Shown piece after piece: positions 1 through 7,805 of a stretch of DNA of 12,371 nt. The stretch spans positions 1 through 12,371 of the forward strand of contig JAQIDA010000228.1 in assembly GCA_027858275.1 (NCBI GenBank), in the 5' to 3' direction. Numbering within the stretch: the first letter of the stretch is position 1; each line of letters starts with the position of its first letter. This DNA is from Candidatus Kapaibacterium sp. GTDB lineage: Bacteria; Bacteroidota; Ignavibacteria; Kapaibacteriales; UBA2268. The notes beneath the pieces were generated by a model. It was given only the letters and a program-made list of their open reading frames with translations. It was not told the origin of the DNA and did not search any database. The position numbers and the translations under genes are program-made.

Positions 1-167
1 AGACAAAATAGTCCTGTTATCGAAAAATATATTTATATTTTAAAGCCGCTAATCTTGGCAATATGTTTATAAATACAATATAAATCATACAGATATAAAT
101 ACGACAGATGTTCTGCTAATCAATTAATTAAACATTTTTCTCGTATAATAAATATCAAAATCAACCG

Positions 168-200
168 TTTGACTCAACACAATGATTACAGATAATTTCA
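168..200 (+). promoter_or_regulatory. Candidate Bacteroidota-type promoter for hydG
   Basis: The 238 bases before hydG are AT-rich and hold no supported gene. Within them a TTTG (168-171) is followed after 21 bases by TAATTTCA (193-200). This resembles the Bacteroidota -33/-7 consensus TTTG and TAnnTTTG, with two of the four TTTG bases of the -7 box altered. It would give a leader of about 30 bases. Such motifs arise easily in AT-rich DNA, so this is only a candidate. Confidence 0.3.
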
Positions 201-238
201 TTGTAAAATGATTAAAAATATGGAAAAGGCTCACTCGG

Positions 239-1702
239 ATGGAAAACAAAGAAAAGAAATGGATAGACGACGTTGTAGTTCAGGACGAAATTGATCGCTA
301 TAAGATTGACGGAAAGAGTTTTATAGATGATGATCTGATTTGGGAGCAAATTAATAAGGCTAAAAATCCCGATAAAAAATATATAAAAGAGATTATTCAA
401 AAGTCTCTCAGGATCGAAAGACTTGATCCCGAGGAAATGGCGGCTTTGATTCATTGCGATGACCCTGAACTGTATCAGGAAATGCGCGACGCCGCTTTGG
501 TTATCAAAGAAAAAGTATACGGTCGTCGCTGCGTGACATTCGCGCCGCTTTACGTCAGTAACTACTGCGTAAACAATTGTGAATATTGCGGATACAGAAC
601 GGATAATACTTCAATTGACAGAAAACGCCTCAATAAAGAAGAATTAACTCGTGAAATCGAGGCACTTGTTGACGAAGGTCACAAGCGTCTAATCATGGTC
701 TACGGCGAGCATCCTGCTTCTGATTATGAATATATAAAAGATACTCTCGAGACTGCTTACAGTGTCAAACGCAAGCCGAGCGGTGAGATCAGACGCGTGA
801 ACGTAAATATGGCTCCGCTCAGTATCGAACGTCTCAAGCCCTTGCAAGAAGTCGGAATCGGCACTTATCAGATTTTTATGGAAACATATCACCATGAAAC
901 TTACGCCAAAGTTCACCCTGTCGGCACTCTCAAAGGCAATTATGACTGGCGACTCTACGGTTTGCACAGATGTATGGATGCCGGTATTGACGATGTCGCG
1001 CCGGGTATTCTTCTCGGCCTCTATGATTGGCGATTCGACGCAATGGCAATGCTCTATCATACTATTGACCTCGAAAATAGATATGACGGCGTTGGTCCTC
1101 ATACTCTCTCATTCCCGAGACTCGAGCCGGCATTGGATACGCCATTTGCCGAGCAAAGTCCTTACATGGTAAGCGATGAAGAATTTGAAAAAGTAGTTAC
1201 GGTTCTGAGATTAGCTGTACCCTATTGCGGAATGATTCTTACGGCGCGCGAGCCTCAGGAAGTCCGCGAAAAAGTATTAAAACTTGGTATCACTCAACTC
1301 GATTTTGGTTCCAATATCGGCGTAGGTTCTTATGCCAAAGGCAATTTCGATCCGACACGCCAACAGTTCATGCTCAATGATACTCGCTCTTTGGATGAGG
1401 GTATCCGCTGGCTCGCTTCGGAAGGCAAGTTGCCGTCATTCTGCACAGCTGGGTACAGATGCGGGCGCACGGGCAGTTACTTCATGAATATCGCAAAAAA
1501 AGGGAAAGTTCATCAGATGTGCATGCCTAATGCTATACTGACTTTCACTGAATATCTTCTGGACTATGCTTCCGAAGAAACAAAAGAAGTCGGTATCAAA
1601 TTAGTCAAAAAAGAGATTGAGCTCATGGAACCGGGAGCTAAAAAAGCCATAAAAGGGCTTCTCGATAAAATTTATGAAGGCGAACGAGATATATATGTTT
1701 GA
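239..1702 (+). CDS. hydG: [FeFe]-hydrogenase H-cluster radical SAM maturase HydG
   Basis: HydG is a cytoplasmic radical-SAM tyrosine lyase. From tyrosine it makes CO and cyanide, which it delivers as an Fe(CO)2(CN) unit for the [FeFe]-hydrogenase active site. The 487-residue length fits HydG and is well above the related ThiH (about 370). The radical-SAM CX3CX2C motif is C110, C114 and C117, in NYCVNNCEYCGYRT. A C-terminal extension for the auxiliary iron-sulfur cluster, absent from ThiH, is present, but its motif is unusual. C402 and C428 keep the normal 26-residue separation, yet the middle cysteine of CX2C is Gly405 and a cysteine appears at 408 (CTAGYRCGRTG). The ATG at 239 has a purine-rich AAAAGG about 9 bases upstream; nearby ATGs at 208 and 220 are out of frame. 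The partners hydE and hydF and the hydrogenase are not in the window. The downstream gene overlaps its stop codon. Confidence 0.95.
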   Translation: MENKEKKWIDDVVVQDEIDRYKIDGKSFIDDDLIWEQINKAKNPDKKYIKEIIQKSLRIERLDPEEMAALIHCDDPELYQEMRDAALVIKEKVYGRRCVTFAPLYVSNYCVNNCEYCGYRTDNTSIDRKRLNKEELTREIEALVDEGHKRLIMVYGEHPASDYEYIKDTLETAYSVKRKPSGEIRRVNVNMAPLSIERLKPLQEVGIGTYQIFMETYHHETYAKVHPVGTLKGNYDWRLYGLHRCMDAGIDDVAPGILLGLYDWRFDAMAMLYHTIDLENRYDGVGPHTLSFPRLEPALDTPFAEQSPYMVSDEEFEKVVTVLRLAVPYCGMILTAREPQEVREKVLKLGITQLDFGSNIGVGSYAKGNFDPTRQQFMLNDTRSLDEGIRWLASEGKLPSFCTAGYRCGRTGSYFMNIAKKGKVHQMCMPNAILTFTEYLLDYASEETKEVGIKLVKKEIELMEPGAKKAIKGLLDKIYEGERDIYV

Positions 1703-1982
1703 TACAGCTCCAAATGAATCTGAATCATTCGTTGATTTTTTTGGCAGAGTCTATCCTCTGTTCAGTAAGGAATTCCCGGATATTCGCTTCAGTTTAATTG
1801 AGCAATTCGGTAAAAGAGCCTCTTTCGTTGCGGGGGAGGCTGACGAACTCGTGTTCTCTATTACCAAGAAAAATCCGGGCGGCAATTATTGGCTCTTTTT
1901 TAACGGAGATGATGACCCGAAAATTATTGATCGGATTGCTGATTGTTTTAGCGATATATACCGAAAGTATTATAAATCATAA
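1695..1982 (+). CDS. Small unknown protein translationally coupled to hydG
   Basis: I do not recognise this 95-residue protein. Its ATG at 1695 lies inside the end of hydG and overlaps it by 8 bases, which suggests translational coupling and co-expression. An alternative in-frame ATG at 1674 would add seven residues and give a 29-base overlap. The product looks soluble, with no signal peptide or membrane segment. It is rich in Phe/Tyr and acidic residues (for example NYWLFFNGDDDP), and its predicted alpha/beta pattern resembles a small one-domain protein. It has one cysteine, so it is unlikely to bind an iron-sulfur cluster alone. Position suggests a link with hydrogenase maturation, but this is inference from context only. 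Confidence 0.7.
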   Translation: MFDTAPNESESFVDFFGRVYPLFSKEFPDIRFSLIEQFGKRASFVAGEADELVFSITKKNPGGNYWLFFNGDDDPKIIDRIADCFSDIYRKYYKS

Positions 1983-2116
1983 TATCAAAATAATCCTGCT
2001 GTATTTCCTCTTTAACGTCGTATAAGCCGCATATTTGAAAAGCCTCTGCCGCATAACAGATAAACCAAAATCATTTCCCCGGGATTTCTCATAAAAGGCA
2101 ATCATAATCGTTACTC

Positions 2117-2147
2117 TTAATTCAAACAAGAATTAGTTTTTGTTTTG
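2117..2147 (+). terminator. Weak candidate terminator after the hydG pair
   Basis: A short AT-rich inverted repeat (TTAATTC at 2117-2123, GAATTAG at 2130-2136, loop of 6, one G-T wobble) is followed by TTTTTGTTTT. The stem is weak, so termination here is uncertain. It lies between hydG/small ORF and the next transcription unit, where a terminator would be expected. Confidence 0.3.
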
Positions 2148-2160
2148 GGTTTGAAGTTTC

Positions 2161-2191
2161 TTTGTTATGCCGTGCATTTTTAGTAATTTTC
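2161..2191 (+). promoter_or_regulatory. Candidate Bacteroidota-type promoter for the DUF2723 gene
   Basis: TTTG (2161-2164), a 19-base spacer, then TAATTTTC (2184-2191) matches the Bacteroidota primary promoter form TTTG-N19-TAnnTTTG at all but the last base. It would start a leader of about 80 bases before the ATG at 2279. The rest of 1983-2278 holds no supported gene. Confidence 0.4.
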
Positions 2192-2278
2192 GAGTTAGTG
2201 TTTGGTCAAAACGAACAAATACTCACACTAAGAATTTGAAAAATAATAATATATGTTTAATTGAATTTGGTTTTATTC

Positions 2279-5200
2279 ATGAACTACAAATCACTTTATC
2301 GAAGTTTCGGGGTAGTTGCCTTTCTCGTGGCGACGGTAGTCTATTTGATGACTGTGCAGCCTACGGTTCCGTTTTGGGATTGCGGTGAGTTCTCAGCCGC
2401 TGCTATTTGGCAGCAAGTACCTCACCCACCGGGAGCTCCTTTGTTTTTGATGATCGGCAAAATGTTCGATCTGTTGATTCCTTTCGGCGATCCCGGATGG
2501 AAGATAAATCTTGTAGCCGTGTTCTCTGCTTCTTTCACTATATGGCTGATGTATTTGATTAGCGTAAAAGTTATTATCAATTTGCGCAAAGAAGATTTCA
2601 AAACTCTTGGCGACGAGGTCGCCGTTTACGGTTCTGCATTGGTCGGAGCTTTGGCGCTTACTTTCAGCGATACTTTCTGGTTCAACTCAGTAGAGTCCGA
2701 GGTTTATGCCACCTCATCGCTCTTTGTGGCGATAGTCATATACCTTATGATGCGTTGGAATGAGGAGTCGGAGAATCCCGGACATGAGCGGTATCTGCTT
2801 CTGATTGCTTATTTGATCGGTTTATCTACAGGTGTGCACCTTTTGGCAGTTCTGACAATATTCTCAATTGTTACGCTGGTTTACTTCAAAAAATATAAAG
2901 TAACTCCTACATCGTTCATTATTATGGGCGCAGTAGCTGTCGCTATCTTCTTTGTTGTCTATCCCGGTATTGTTAAATGGGTTCCGGCTATGCTCAACGG
3001 CAACTTGCCGTTCAAAAACGGATGCGGTGAGTATATCGTTGCAGATTCCACAGGTGTTTTTCTGTTTACGATTGCCGGTATTCTCGCTGTAATCGGCGCG
3101 TTTGTATACGGATACAAAAAGAATATACCGATGCTCAAATTGATTTCGTCAGCGTTTATTTTCGTTCTGATGGGATATACAACTTATACGCAGATTCTTC
3201 TGCGCTCAAACGCTAATCCTCCGATGAATGAAAACACTCCTAAAGATTTGAGTTCATTGACATCATATCTCGGTCGTGAGCAGTACGGTGATGCCCCAAG
3301 TTGGCCGCGTCGCTACCAGCGCGATTCATATTATACAAGACATTACCATGAGCATGGTAAATGGTTCCCGCCGTCAACCAAACCGGAAGAATGTAAAGAC
3401 GGCAGTCGAATCCGCAAAACTGATTTCAAAAAGATCAATTTCAGCGGTGAAATTAATTTCTTGATGAGCTATCAGATTAACCACATGTATTGGCGGTATT
3501 TCTTCTGGAACTTTGTCGGAAGGACGAGTGATATTCAGGATGCCGGCTGGACATTTGCCGATACCAAGGAAGCTGAATTATTGAATCATGAATCCGGTTA
3601 CGCGGATTTGTTCCCGATTCGATTTTTTGCTCTTCCTCTGTTGTTCGGATTGCTCGGATTGTTCTTCCAATTCTGGCACGATCCGAAGATGGCGGTGGTC
3701 TATCTCTTTATGTTCCTGCTTATGGGGATTCTGGCTACTATTCAACAGAATCAGCAGGCACCTCAACCTCGAGAGCGTGATTACTTCTATGCAGGATCGT
3801 TTATGATCTGGACTATGTGGATAGGAATGGGGGCCTACGCGATAATAAAAAGCCTTGCCAAAGGAAAAGTCAAAGTAGGAATAGCAGCCGGAGTGCTTCT
3901 TATTTCTACTATACTTGTTCCGGGCATTATGGCTAAAGAAGGATGGAAATTACACAGTCGTGCCGGCAATTATTTGCCTTTCGACTATTCATATAACATT
4001 TTGCAGAGTTGTGACGAAAACGCGATCTTGTTCACAAACGGAGACAATGATACTTTCCCCGTTTGGTGGTTGCAGGACGTAATGGGAATCCGCCGCGATG
4101 TAAGAATTGTCAATTTGAGTCTCGGAAATACTTTGTGGTATGTGGATCAATTGAAGAACCGCGAACCTTGGGGAGCGGCTAAGATACCGCTGTCATTCCC
4201 GGATAAGAGTTTGCGCTCGGCGGAAACAGATCCGGAAAGCTTGTCTTATTTCACCGGACCGGAGATGAATTTCTCAATTCCTGTCAGACGTGAAATCATG
4301 GCTAAATTCACCGATGATCCGGAAAAATTGGCTAATCCTAAATTCGATTTCACATTGACCGGCAAGCCTTTGGGCGACCGTGACGGCAAAATGAACTATG
4401 TATTCAGAGTGCAGGATCAAGTTATTCTGAATATTCTTCAGATGATTAAATTTGAACGCCCGGTTTACTTCTCAAGCACAGTTGGCGGCGACGCTTTCGC
4501 AGGCTTGAAAAAGTTCTTCCGCAACGAAGGTATGGCAATGCGAGTATGCCCCGTTGTTCAGCAAAAAGATCAGACCGAATCAATTGATATAGAGATAATG
4601 GATAAGTGTCTGTTGAATATTGACAACAGCAACAACTTCGAAACAGGACCTTCTTACGGTTTCAAATTGAGAAATCTGAGCAATCAGGATGTTTATTATG
4701 ACGAAGTTCACCGCAGACTGATGCACAACTATCGTTCATTATACACAGGATATGCCCTCTATTCTCACAGATATTTGAAAGACAGCAAGCGTACGATAGC
4801 TATTCTTGATACAATGAATAAGTATATTTCGCCCAAGCAATTCCCGATGTCTTTTGATCTGTTGTTTAGAATCACTAGAATATACGAAGAGACCGGTGCC
4901 GTTGCTCAGACTAAAGAGTGGGCACAACTTACGGTTGACGCTTGTCAAAAAGTGATTGATACAGACGGATTGAATGAAAATCACAAAGCGGCAGAAATCA
5001 CAGGCAAGAGTTGGGGCCCTTATCGCATCGCTGCAACAGCATACGAAATGGCCGGTGACTTCCAATCAGCCAAGAATACTCTTGGAGACTTGATTACGGC
5101 CAGTGAAAAAGTGCTGACTAATCCTGCAACAAGTACTGAGGATATACGAGGGATTCAGTATTCGATTTATAATCTCAAAGTTGAAATCGATGAGTATGAT

Positions 5201-5380
5201 ATTACCGCGCTCGAAGTAGCCGGCAAAAAAATTGAAGCATTGGCAAAAGCTAAAGCTTTGTATAAATCATATATCGAGTCAGCGGACAAGAATATTCAAT
5301 ATCTAAGTCAATTCTTCAAAAAGAGAATTCTTGCTCTTGAAGCTGAATTGCAGATTGCAGACACATCTGTAGGAAAATAA
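2279..5380 (+). CDS. DUF2723-family membrane glycosyltransferase (GT-C type, TMEM260-like)
   Basis: This 1033-residue inner-membrane protein belongs to the DUF2723 family, which is related to human TMEM260, a protein O-mannosyltransferase. Such GT-C enzymes move a sugar from a polyprenyl-phosphate carrier to an acceptor on the outer face of the membrane. The N-terminal hydrophobic helix is followed by the family signature FWDCGEF (D34, E37 as candidate catalytic acids) and HPPGAPL. Roughly ten hydrophobic segments follow up to about residue 550, broken by a hydrophilic loop at about 320-410. PRERDYFYAG is a conserved-looking motif before the last helices. The rest is a soluble domain starting near NGDNDTFPVWWLQD and ending in TPR-like helices. 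The ATG at 2279 places the signal-anchor correctly; a TTG at 2261 is in frame but less likely. There is no clear Shine-Dalgarno. The acceptor is unknown, and the downstream GT2 gene may supply the donor. Confidence 0.85.
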   Translation: MNYKSLYRSFGVVAFLVATVVYLMTVQPTVPFWDCGEFSAAAIWQQVPHPPGAPLFLMIGKMFDLLIPFGDPGWKINLVAVFSASFTIWLMYLISVKVIINLRKEDFKTLGDEVAVYGSALVGALALTFSDTFWFNSVESEVYATSSLFVAIVIYLMMRWNEESENPGHERYLLLIAYLIGLSTGVHLLAVLTIFSIVTLVYFKKYKVTPTSFIIMGAVAVAIFFVVYPGIVKWVPAMLNGNLPFKNGCGEYIVADSTGVFLFTIAGILAVIGAFVYGYKKNIPMLKLISSAFIFVLMGYTTYTQILLRSNANPPMNENTPKDLSSLTSYLGREQYGDAPSWPRRYQRDSYYTRHYHEHGKWFPPSTKPEECKDGSRIRKTDFKKINFSGEINFLMSYQINHMYWRYFFWNFVGRTSDIQDAGWTFADTKEAELLNHESGYADLFPIRFFALPLLFGLLGLFFQFWHDPKMAVVYLFMFLLMGILATIQQNQQAPQPRERDYFYAGSFMIWTMWIGMGAYAIIKSLAKGKVKVGIAAGVLLISTILVPGIMAKEGWKLHSRAGNYLPFDYSYNILQSCDENAILFTNGDNDTFPVWWLQDVMGIRRDVRIVNLSLGNTLWYVDQLKNREPWGAAKIPLSFPDKSLRSAETDPESLSYFTGPEMNFSIPVRREIMAKFTDDPEKLANPKFDFTLTGKPLGDRDGKMNYVFRVQDQVILNILQMIKFERPVYFSSTVGGDAFAGLKKFFRNEGMAMRVCPVVQQKDQTESIDIEIMDKCLLNIDNSNNFETGPSYGFKLRNLSNQDVYYDEVHRRLMHNYRSLYTGYALYSHRYLKDSKRTIAILDTMNKYISPKQFPMSFDLLFRITRIYEETGAVAQTKEWAQLTVDACQKVIDTDGLNENHKAAEITGKSWGPYRIAATAYEMAGDFQSAKNTLGDLITASEKVLTNPATSTEDIRGIQYSIYNLKVEIDEYDITALEVAGKKIEALAKAKALYKSYIESADKNIQYLSQFFKKRILALEAELQIADTSVGK

Positions 5381-5405
5381 TCAGATCCGTATTGCGGCAG
5401 AAGAT

Positions 5406-5443
5406 ATCCCTCTCAATATCAAATGATTGAGAGGGATTTTTTT
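5406..5443 (+). terminator. Strong intrinsic terminator
   Basis: A perfect 12-bp inverted repeat (ATCCCTCTCAAT at 5406-5417, its complement at 5426-5437, 8-base loop) runs directly into seven Ts (5437-5443). It lies 26 bases after the DUF2723 stop codon and should end that transcript, so the GT2 gene probably has its own promoter or depends on read-through. Confidence 0.92.
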
Positions 5444-5567
5444 ATAGATATTAAGATGCCCCGGATCTAAATTCAATCAAAACTTTCCTCTCAAAAAAAT
5501 AAAAGGCAATTTTTCAGAGAAGATTCGTCTCGGATTATACTTTGTTATTGAGAAATTGAATCGGAAA

Positions 5568-6278
5568 ATGAAACCATTTGTATCTTTAGTTATACCCGCG
5601 TTTAATGAAGAACCCCGCATCGCCGCCTCTTTGGCACAAGCGATAACCTTCTTCAAAGATCAGGATTATACAAGCGAAATCATAGTTGTTGACGACGGTT
5701 CGACCGACGCCACTCGCGATGCCGTAAAAAAATTCGCGCCTATGGTGAAACTGATTGCTTTGGGGCAGAATATGGGTAAAGGTGCCGCTGTCAGAACGGG
5801 TATGCTCGAAGCACAGGGAGATATACGTATTTTCACTGATGCCGATTTTTCCACTCCGATATATGAAACTCGCAAAGTCCTCGACAGAATCAGCCACGGC
5901 GCTGACATCTGTATCGGAAGCCGAGCCCTCGACCGCAGAATGGTCATGGAACATCAGCCTTTCTACCGTGAATTCATGGGTAAGATATTCAATAAATTTG
6001 TACAAGTATTCGTGTTTCGCGGGATCAGCGATACACAATGCGGTTTCAAAGGATTCAACGAAAAATCTACATTAGAAGTGTTTTCCCAAACCAAACTCGA
6101 CGGCTTCAGTTTCGATGTGGAAGCTCTCTATCTTGCTCGACGCGCGGGCTATCGAATAGAACAAGTCGCAGTGGAATGGTACAATGACGACCGCAGCTCT
6201 GTCCACCCGATCAAAGATTCATATCGTATGTTCAGGGAACTCCTAACGATCAAGAAATTGCACAAAAAGCGTAAATAA
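5568..6278 (+). CDS. GT2 glycosyltransferase, polyprenyl-phosphate glucose/mannose synthase-like
   Basis: This 236-residue cytosolic or membrane-associated enzyme is a family 2 glycosyltransferase of the dolichyl-phosphate glucosyltransferase (ALG5-like) type. Such enzymes move a sugar from a nucleotide donor onto a polyprenyl phosphate. Visible GT2 motifs are VIPAFNEE (residues 8-15), VDDGSTD (41-47), GKGAAVRTGM (70-79) and the metal-binding DAD (91-93) in TDADFSTP. GSR (117-119), DTQCGFK (155-161) and WYNDDRSS (204-211) follow. No C-terminal membrane segment is present, unlike some DPMS homologues. The ATG at 5568 is chosen because the fold starts immediately; a TTG at 5556 is in frame. Its position 187 bases after the GT-C gene suggests it makes the lipid-linked sugar used by that enzyme. 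The sugar cannot be told from sequence. Confidence 0.88.
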   Translation: MKPFVSLVIPAFNEEPRIAASLAQAITFFKDQDYTSEIIVVDDGSTDATRDAVKKFAPMVKLIALGQNMGKGAAVRTGMLEAQGDIRIFTDADFSTPIYETRKVLDRISHGADICIGSRALDRRMVMEHQPFYREFMGKIFNKFVQVFVFRGISDTQCGFKGFNEKSTLEVFSQTKLDGFSFDVEALYLARRAGYRIEQVAVEWYNDDRSSVHPIKDSYRMFRELLTIKKLHKKRK

Positions 6279-6294
6279 TCTTTTCTTAAAAATT

Positions 6295-6343
6295 CCCCTC
6301 CTCTTCCAAGGAGGGGTGCCGCTTTGCGGCGGGGTGGTTCTTC
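6295..6343. repeat. GC-rich double-hairpin repeat, copy 1
   Basis: This 49-base element lies 17 bases after the GT2 stop codon. It contains a perfect 8-bp hairpin (CCCCTCCT / AGGAGGGG, 6295-6316) and a GCCGC-TTT-GCGGC hairpin (6318-6330), and ends in GGGGTGGTTCTTC. Its reverse complement nearly equals the element at 11427-11475; only the inner small hairpin and one loop base differ. It is much more GC-rich than the surrounding DNA. It may act as a transcript 3' end or be a small mobile palindromic repeat. Confidence 0.85.
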
Positions 6344-6373
6344 TCGTATTTCTTCTGTCATCCGGAAACTTGA

Positions 6374-6395
6374 TCCAAAGTAAAGAAACTTTGGA
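6374..6395. repeat. Short inverted repeat
   Basis: TCCAAAG (6374-6380) and CTTTGGA (6389-6395) form a perfect 7-bp inverted repeat with an 8-base loop. It lies between the GC-rich repeat and the half copy of the double-hairpin element. No flanking T run is present, so its role is unclear. Confidence 0.5.
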
Positions 6396-6409
6396 CAAGT
6401 ATCATAGAT

Positions 6410-6434
6410 GGATTCCACTTTCTTGAGTGGATTC
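6410..6434. repeat. Half copy of the double-hairpin repeat (copy A)
   Basis: The core GGATTCCACTTTCTT at 6410-6424 is identical to the left arm of the full copies at 7817 and 10145. It continues as GAGTGGATTC, one base different. Only one of the two hairpins is present. Read on the minus strand, it follows the stop codon of a decayed T9SS tail by 14 bases, so like the full copies it sits just 3' of a gene end. Confidence 0.75.
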
Positions 6435-6448
6435 AATCTTCTTTCCGG

Positions 6449-6547
6449 CTATCTCCCAACAGTAAACTTCTCACTAATAACATGTTCACCCGCATGAATT
6501 CTCAATATATACATCCCGTTTTGAAGCGATGAAGTATTAATCTTCTG
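6449..6547 (-). pseudogene. Remnant of a T9SS sorting domain (C-terminal tail only)
   Basis: On the minus strand, between an in-frame stop at 6548-6550 and a TAG at 6449-6451, is a 32-residue open stretch. It reads ...INTSSLQNGMYILRI and then HAGEHVISEKFTVGR. This matches the last strands of the T9SS type A sorting domain, with the Leu-x-x-Gly-x-Tyr turn, a beta hairpin and a basic end. The same pattern is seen at the end of the intact propeller protein (GLPQGMYFYTIQIGQ). No start codon context or upstream cargo remains, so it is the stump of a deleted or decayed secreted-protein gene. Chance similarity is possible given the length, but the fit and the stop position are good. Confidence 0.65.
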
Positions 6548-6638
6548 TTACAAAGACAAGCAAATCAAAAAACATTTCCTTAATTATTCACATGCGAAAT
6601 ATTACATTGCCCAAAATTATAAATACATTGAGGGCAAA

Positions 6639-7184
6639 ATGGAAAGAATATCCGGGCAGCAGCAGGCAAACGAGACAGACAAGGCATATCGAGCGTTTCT
6701 TTTGTATAATGAGTGTCAGCGAGACGAAGAGAGTTTTCTGAGTGCGGTCGATGTTAAAAAGAACACATATTCTCGTTGGAAAAGGCAGTGGCATTGGGAC
6801 AATCGAGAAGCTCCGCATTCTGCCGCGGAAGACCTCCGTTCAGCCGTTAAGGAAGTCAATCAAAAGCAGTTGAGCCAATCCCTGGAAGCGGCGGGATCGC
6901 TGCAAAGTTTTCTCGATATTATCAATCAAAAGATTGAGGAGTCGAAAGACGAAATTCAGGAGATGAGCCTCGACCAACTCGTAAAGCTCACCGGCAATCT
7001 GTCCAAAGCGATGTACGATATTTTGAACCGTCTGCCTCAGTTGAATGTTGAGGACGAAAAGAAAGCCGATGATAAAGCGGAGGAGTTGCAACTCGCGAGA
7101 TTAATTCAAAATGACGAGGAGGCGTCTGCGCTTGCGTCGAGTTTGCTCGTGCGTGTGTCGGAGATTAAGAATAGTTCTGAATAG
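6639..7184 (+). CDS. Phage terminase small subunit-like HTH protein
   Basis: This 181-residue soluble protein has an N-terminal helix-turn-helix region (about residues 15-57). It ends in the pattern NTYSRWKRQWHWDNRE, typical of phage terminase small subunits and related phage DNA-recognition proteins. Such proteins bind phage DNA to start packaging. The remainder is charged and helical, probably coiled coil (about 65-110 and 135-170), consistent with oligomer formation. A GAGGG ribosome site lies 4 bases before the ATG. No large terminase follows; the next genes are cell-envelope genes, and capsid genes resume at 10443. It could instead be an unrelated phage regulator. The assignment rests on motif and context and is moderate. 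Confidence 0.55.
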   Translation: MERISGQQQANETDKAYRAFLLYNECQRDEESFLSAVDVKKNTYSRWKRQWHWDNREAPHSAAEDLRSAVKEVNQKQLSQSLEAAGSLQSFLDIINQKIEESKDEIQEMSLDQLVKLTGNLSKAMYDILNRLPQLNVEDEKKADDKAEELQLARLIQNDEEASALASSLLVRVSEIKNSSE

Positions 7185-7300
7185 AGCGAACATTCCCCGC
7201 ATACTTCGTTTTAATTGGTAAATGAATTATTTATTCTTATGTTGCTCATGACGATGACCGCTAATTTAACGACCGGCATACAGAGACAGGAGCAAGGAAA

Positions 7301-7804
7301 ATGAAAAGAACAATAACAATCAGTAAATCGCTTATCTACACTTCATTAATCGGAGCGATTGTAATAATGACATCCTGCTGCACGCCTGCAGCTGATTCCA
7401 AAGGGGATCAAGCCGGAGAATTCACACAAAATAATGTTGAGGGAAACAAAGTGGAACAAGCAAAATTCAAGAAATCCATTCCCGAGAATTTGCAAGAAGA
7501 CACAAGTGAAAACTCCGCCGGCGATCTCGACATGCCCATCGTGATAATGCCGACCTACACTGTAAGTTTCGGCAATTATAAAAACAAGGATGACGCTCTG
7601 AACATCATCAGCCTTTTCAAAAAACATGACGTAGAAGTTTTGAACATCACAAAAAATATTTTACTTGACGGCAAAGTCAGCTACAGCCTCCAAGCAGGAC
7701 ACTACATCGAAAAGGAAACAGCAGAGAAAGCCCGCCTGAAATATAACGAAATCCTCAGCTCCGACGGTCGGAATATTAAGACGACAGTGTTGAAGGAGAA
7801 GTAG
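7301..7804 (+). CDS. SPOR-domain lipoprotein
   Basis: This 167-residue protein starts with a basic N-terminus, a hydrophobic stretch and a lipobox-like IMTSCC. It is therefore probably lipidated at Cys26 or 27 and placed in the periplasm or outer membrane. A low-complexity charged linker follows. The C-terminal part (about residues 85-165) fits a SPOR domain. It has two related halves, YTVSFGNYKNKDDALNII and YSLQAGHYIEKETAEKA, each a beta strand, a Gly-x-(F/Y) turn and an Ala-rich helix. SPOR domains bind glycan strands lacking stem peptides, usually at division sites. AGGAG lies 8 bases before the ATG. The gene stands between phage-type genes, which is odd for an envelope protein. A 102-bp repeat begins one base after its stop. 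Confidence 0.8.
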   Translation: MKRTITISKSLIYTSLIGAIVIMTSCCTPAADSKGDQAGEFTQNNVEGNKVEQAKFKKSIPENLQEDTSENSAGDLDMPIVIMPTYTVSFGNYKNKDDALNIISLFKKHDVEVLNITKNILLDGKVSYSLQAGHYIEKETAEKARLKYNEILSSDGRNIKTTVLKEK

Positions 7805-7805
7805 A

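Noticed and set aside
689..1102. Minus-strand open frame of 137 codons inside hydG
   Set aside because: Shadow of the strongly supported hydG frame; no ribosome site or recognisable domain.
5586..6038. Minus-strand open frame of 150 codons inside the GT2 gene
   Set aside because: Antisense shadow of a gene with clear GT2 motifs.
6149..6436. Minus-strand open frame covering the repeats after the GT2 gene
   Set aside because: Its sequence is mostly translated GC-rich and double-hairpin repeats plus the antisense of GT2; similar repeat-made frames occur at 7661-7948 and 10077-10265.
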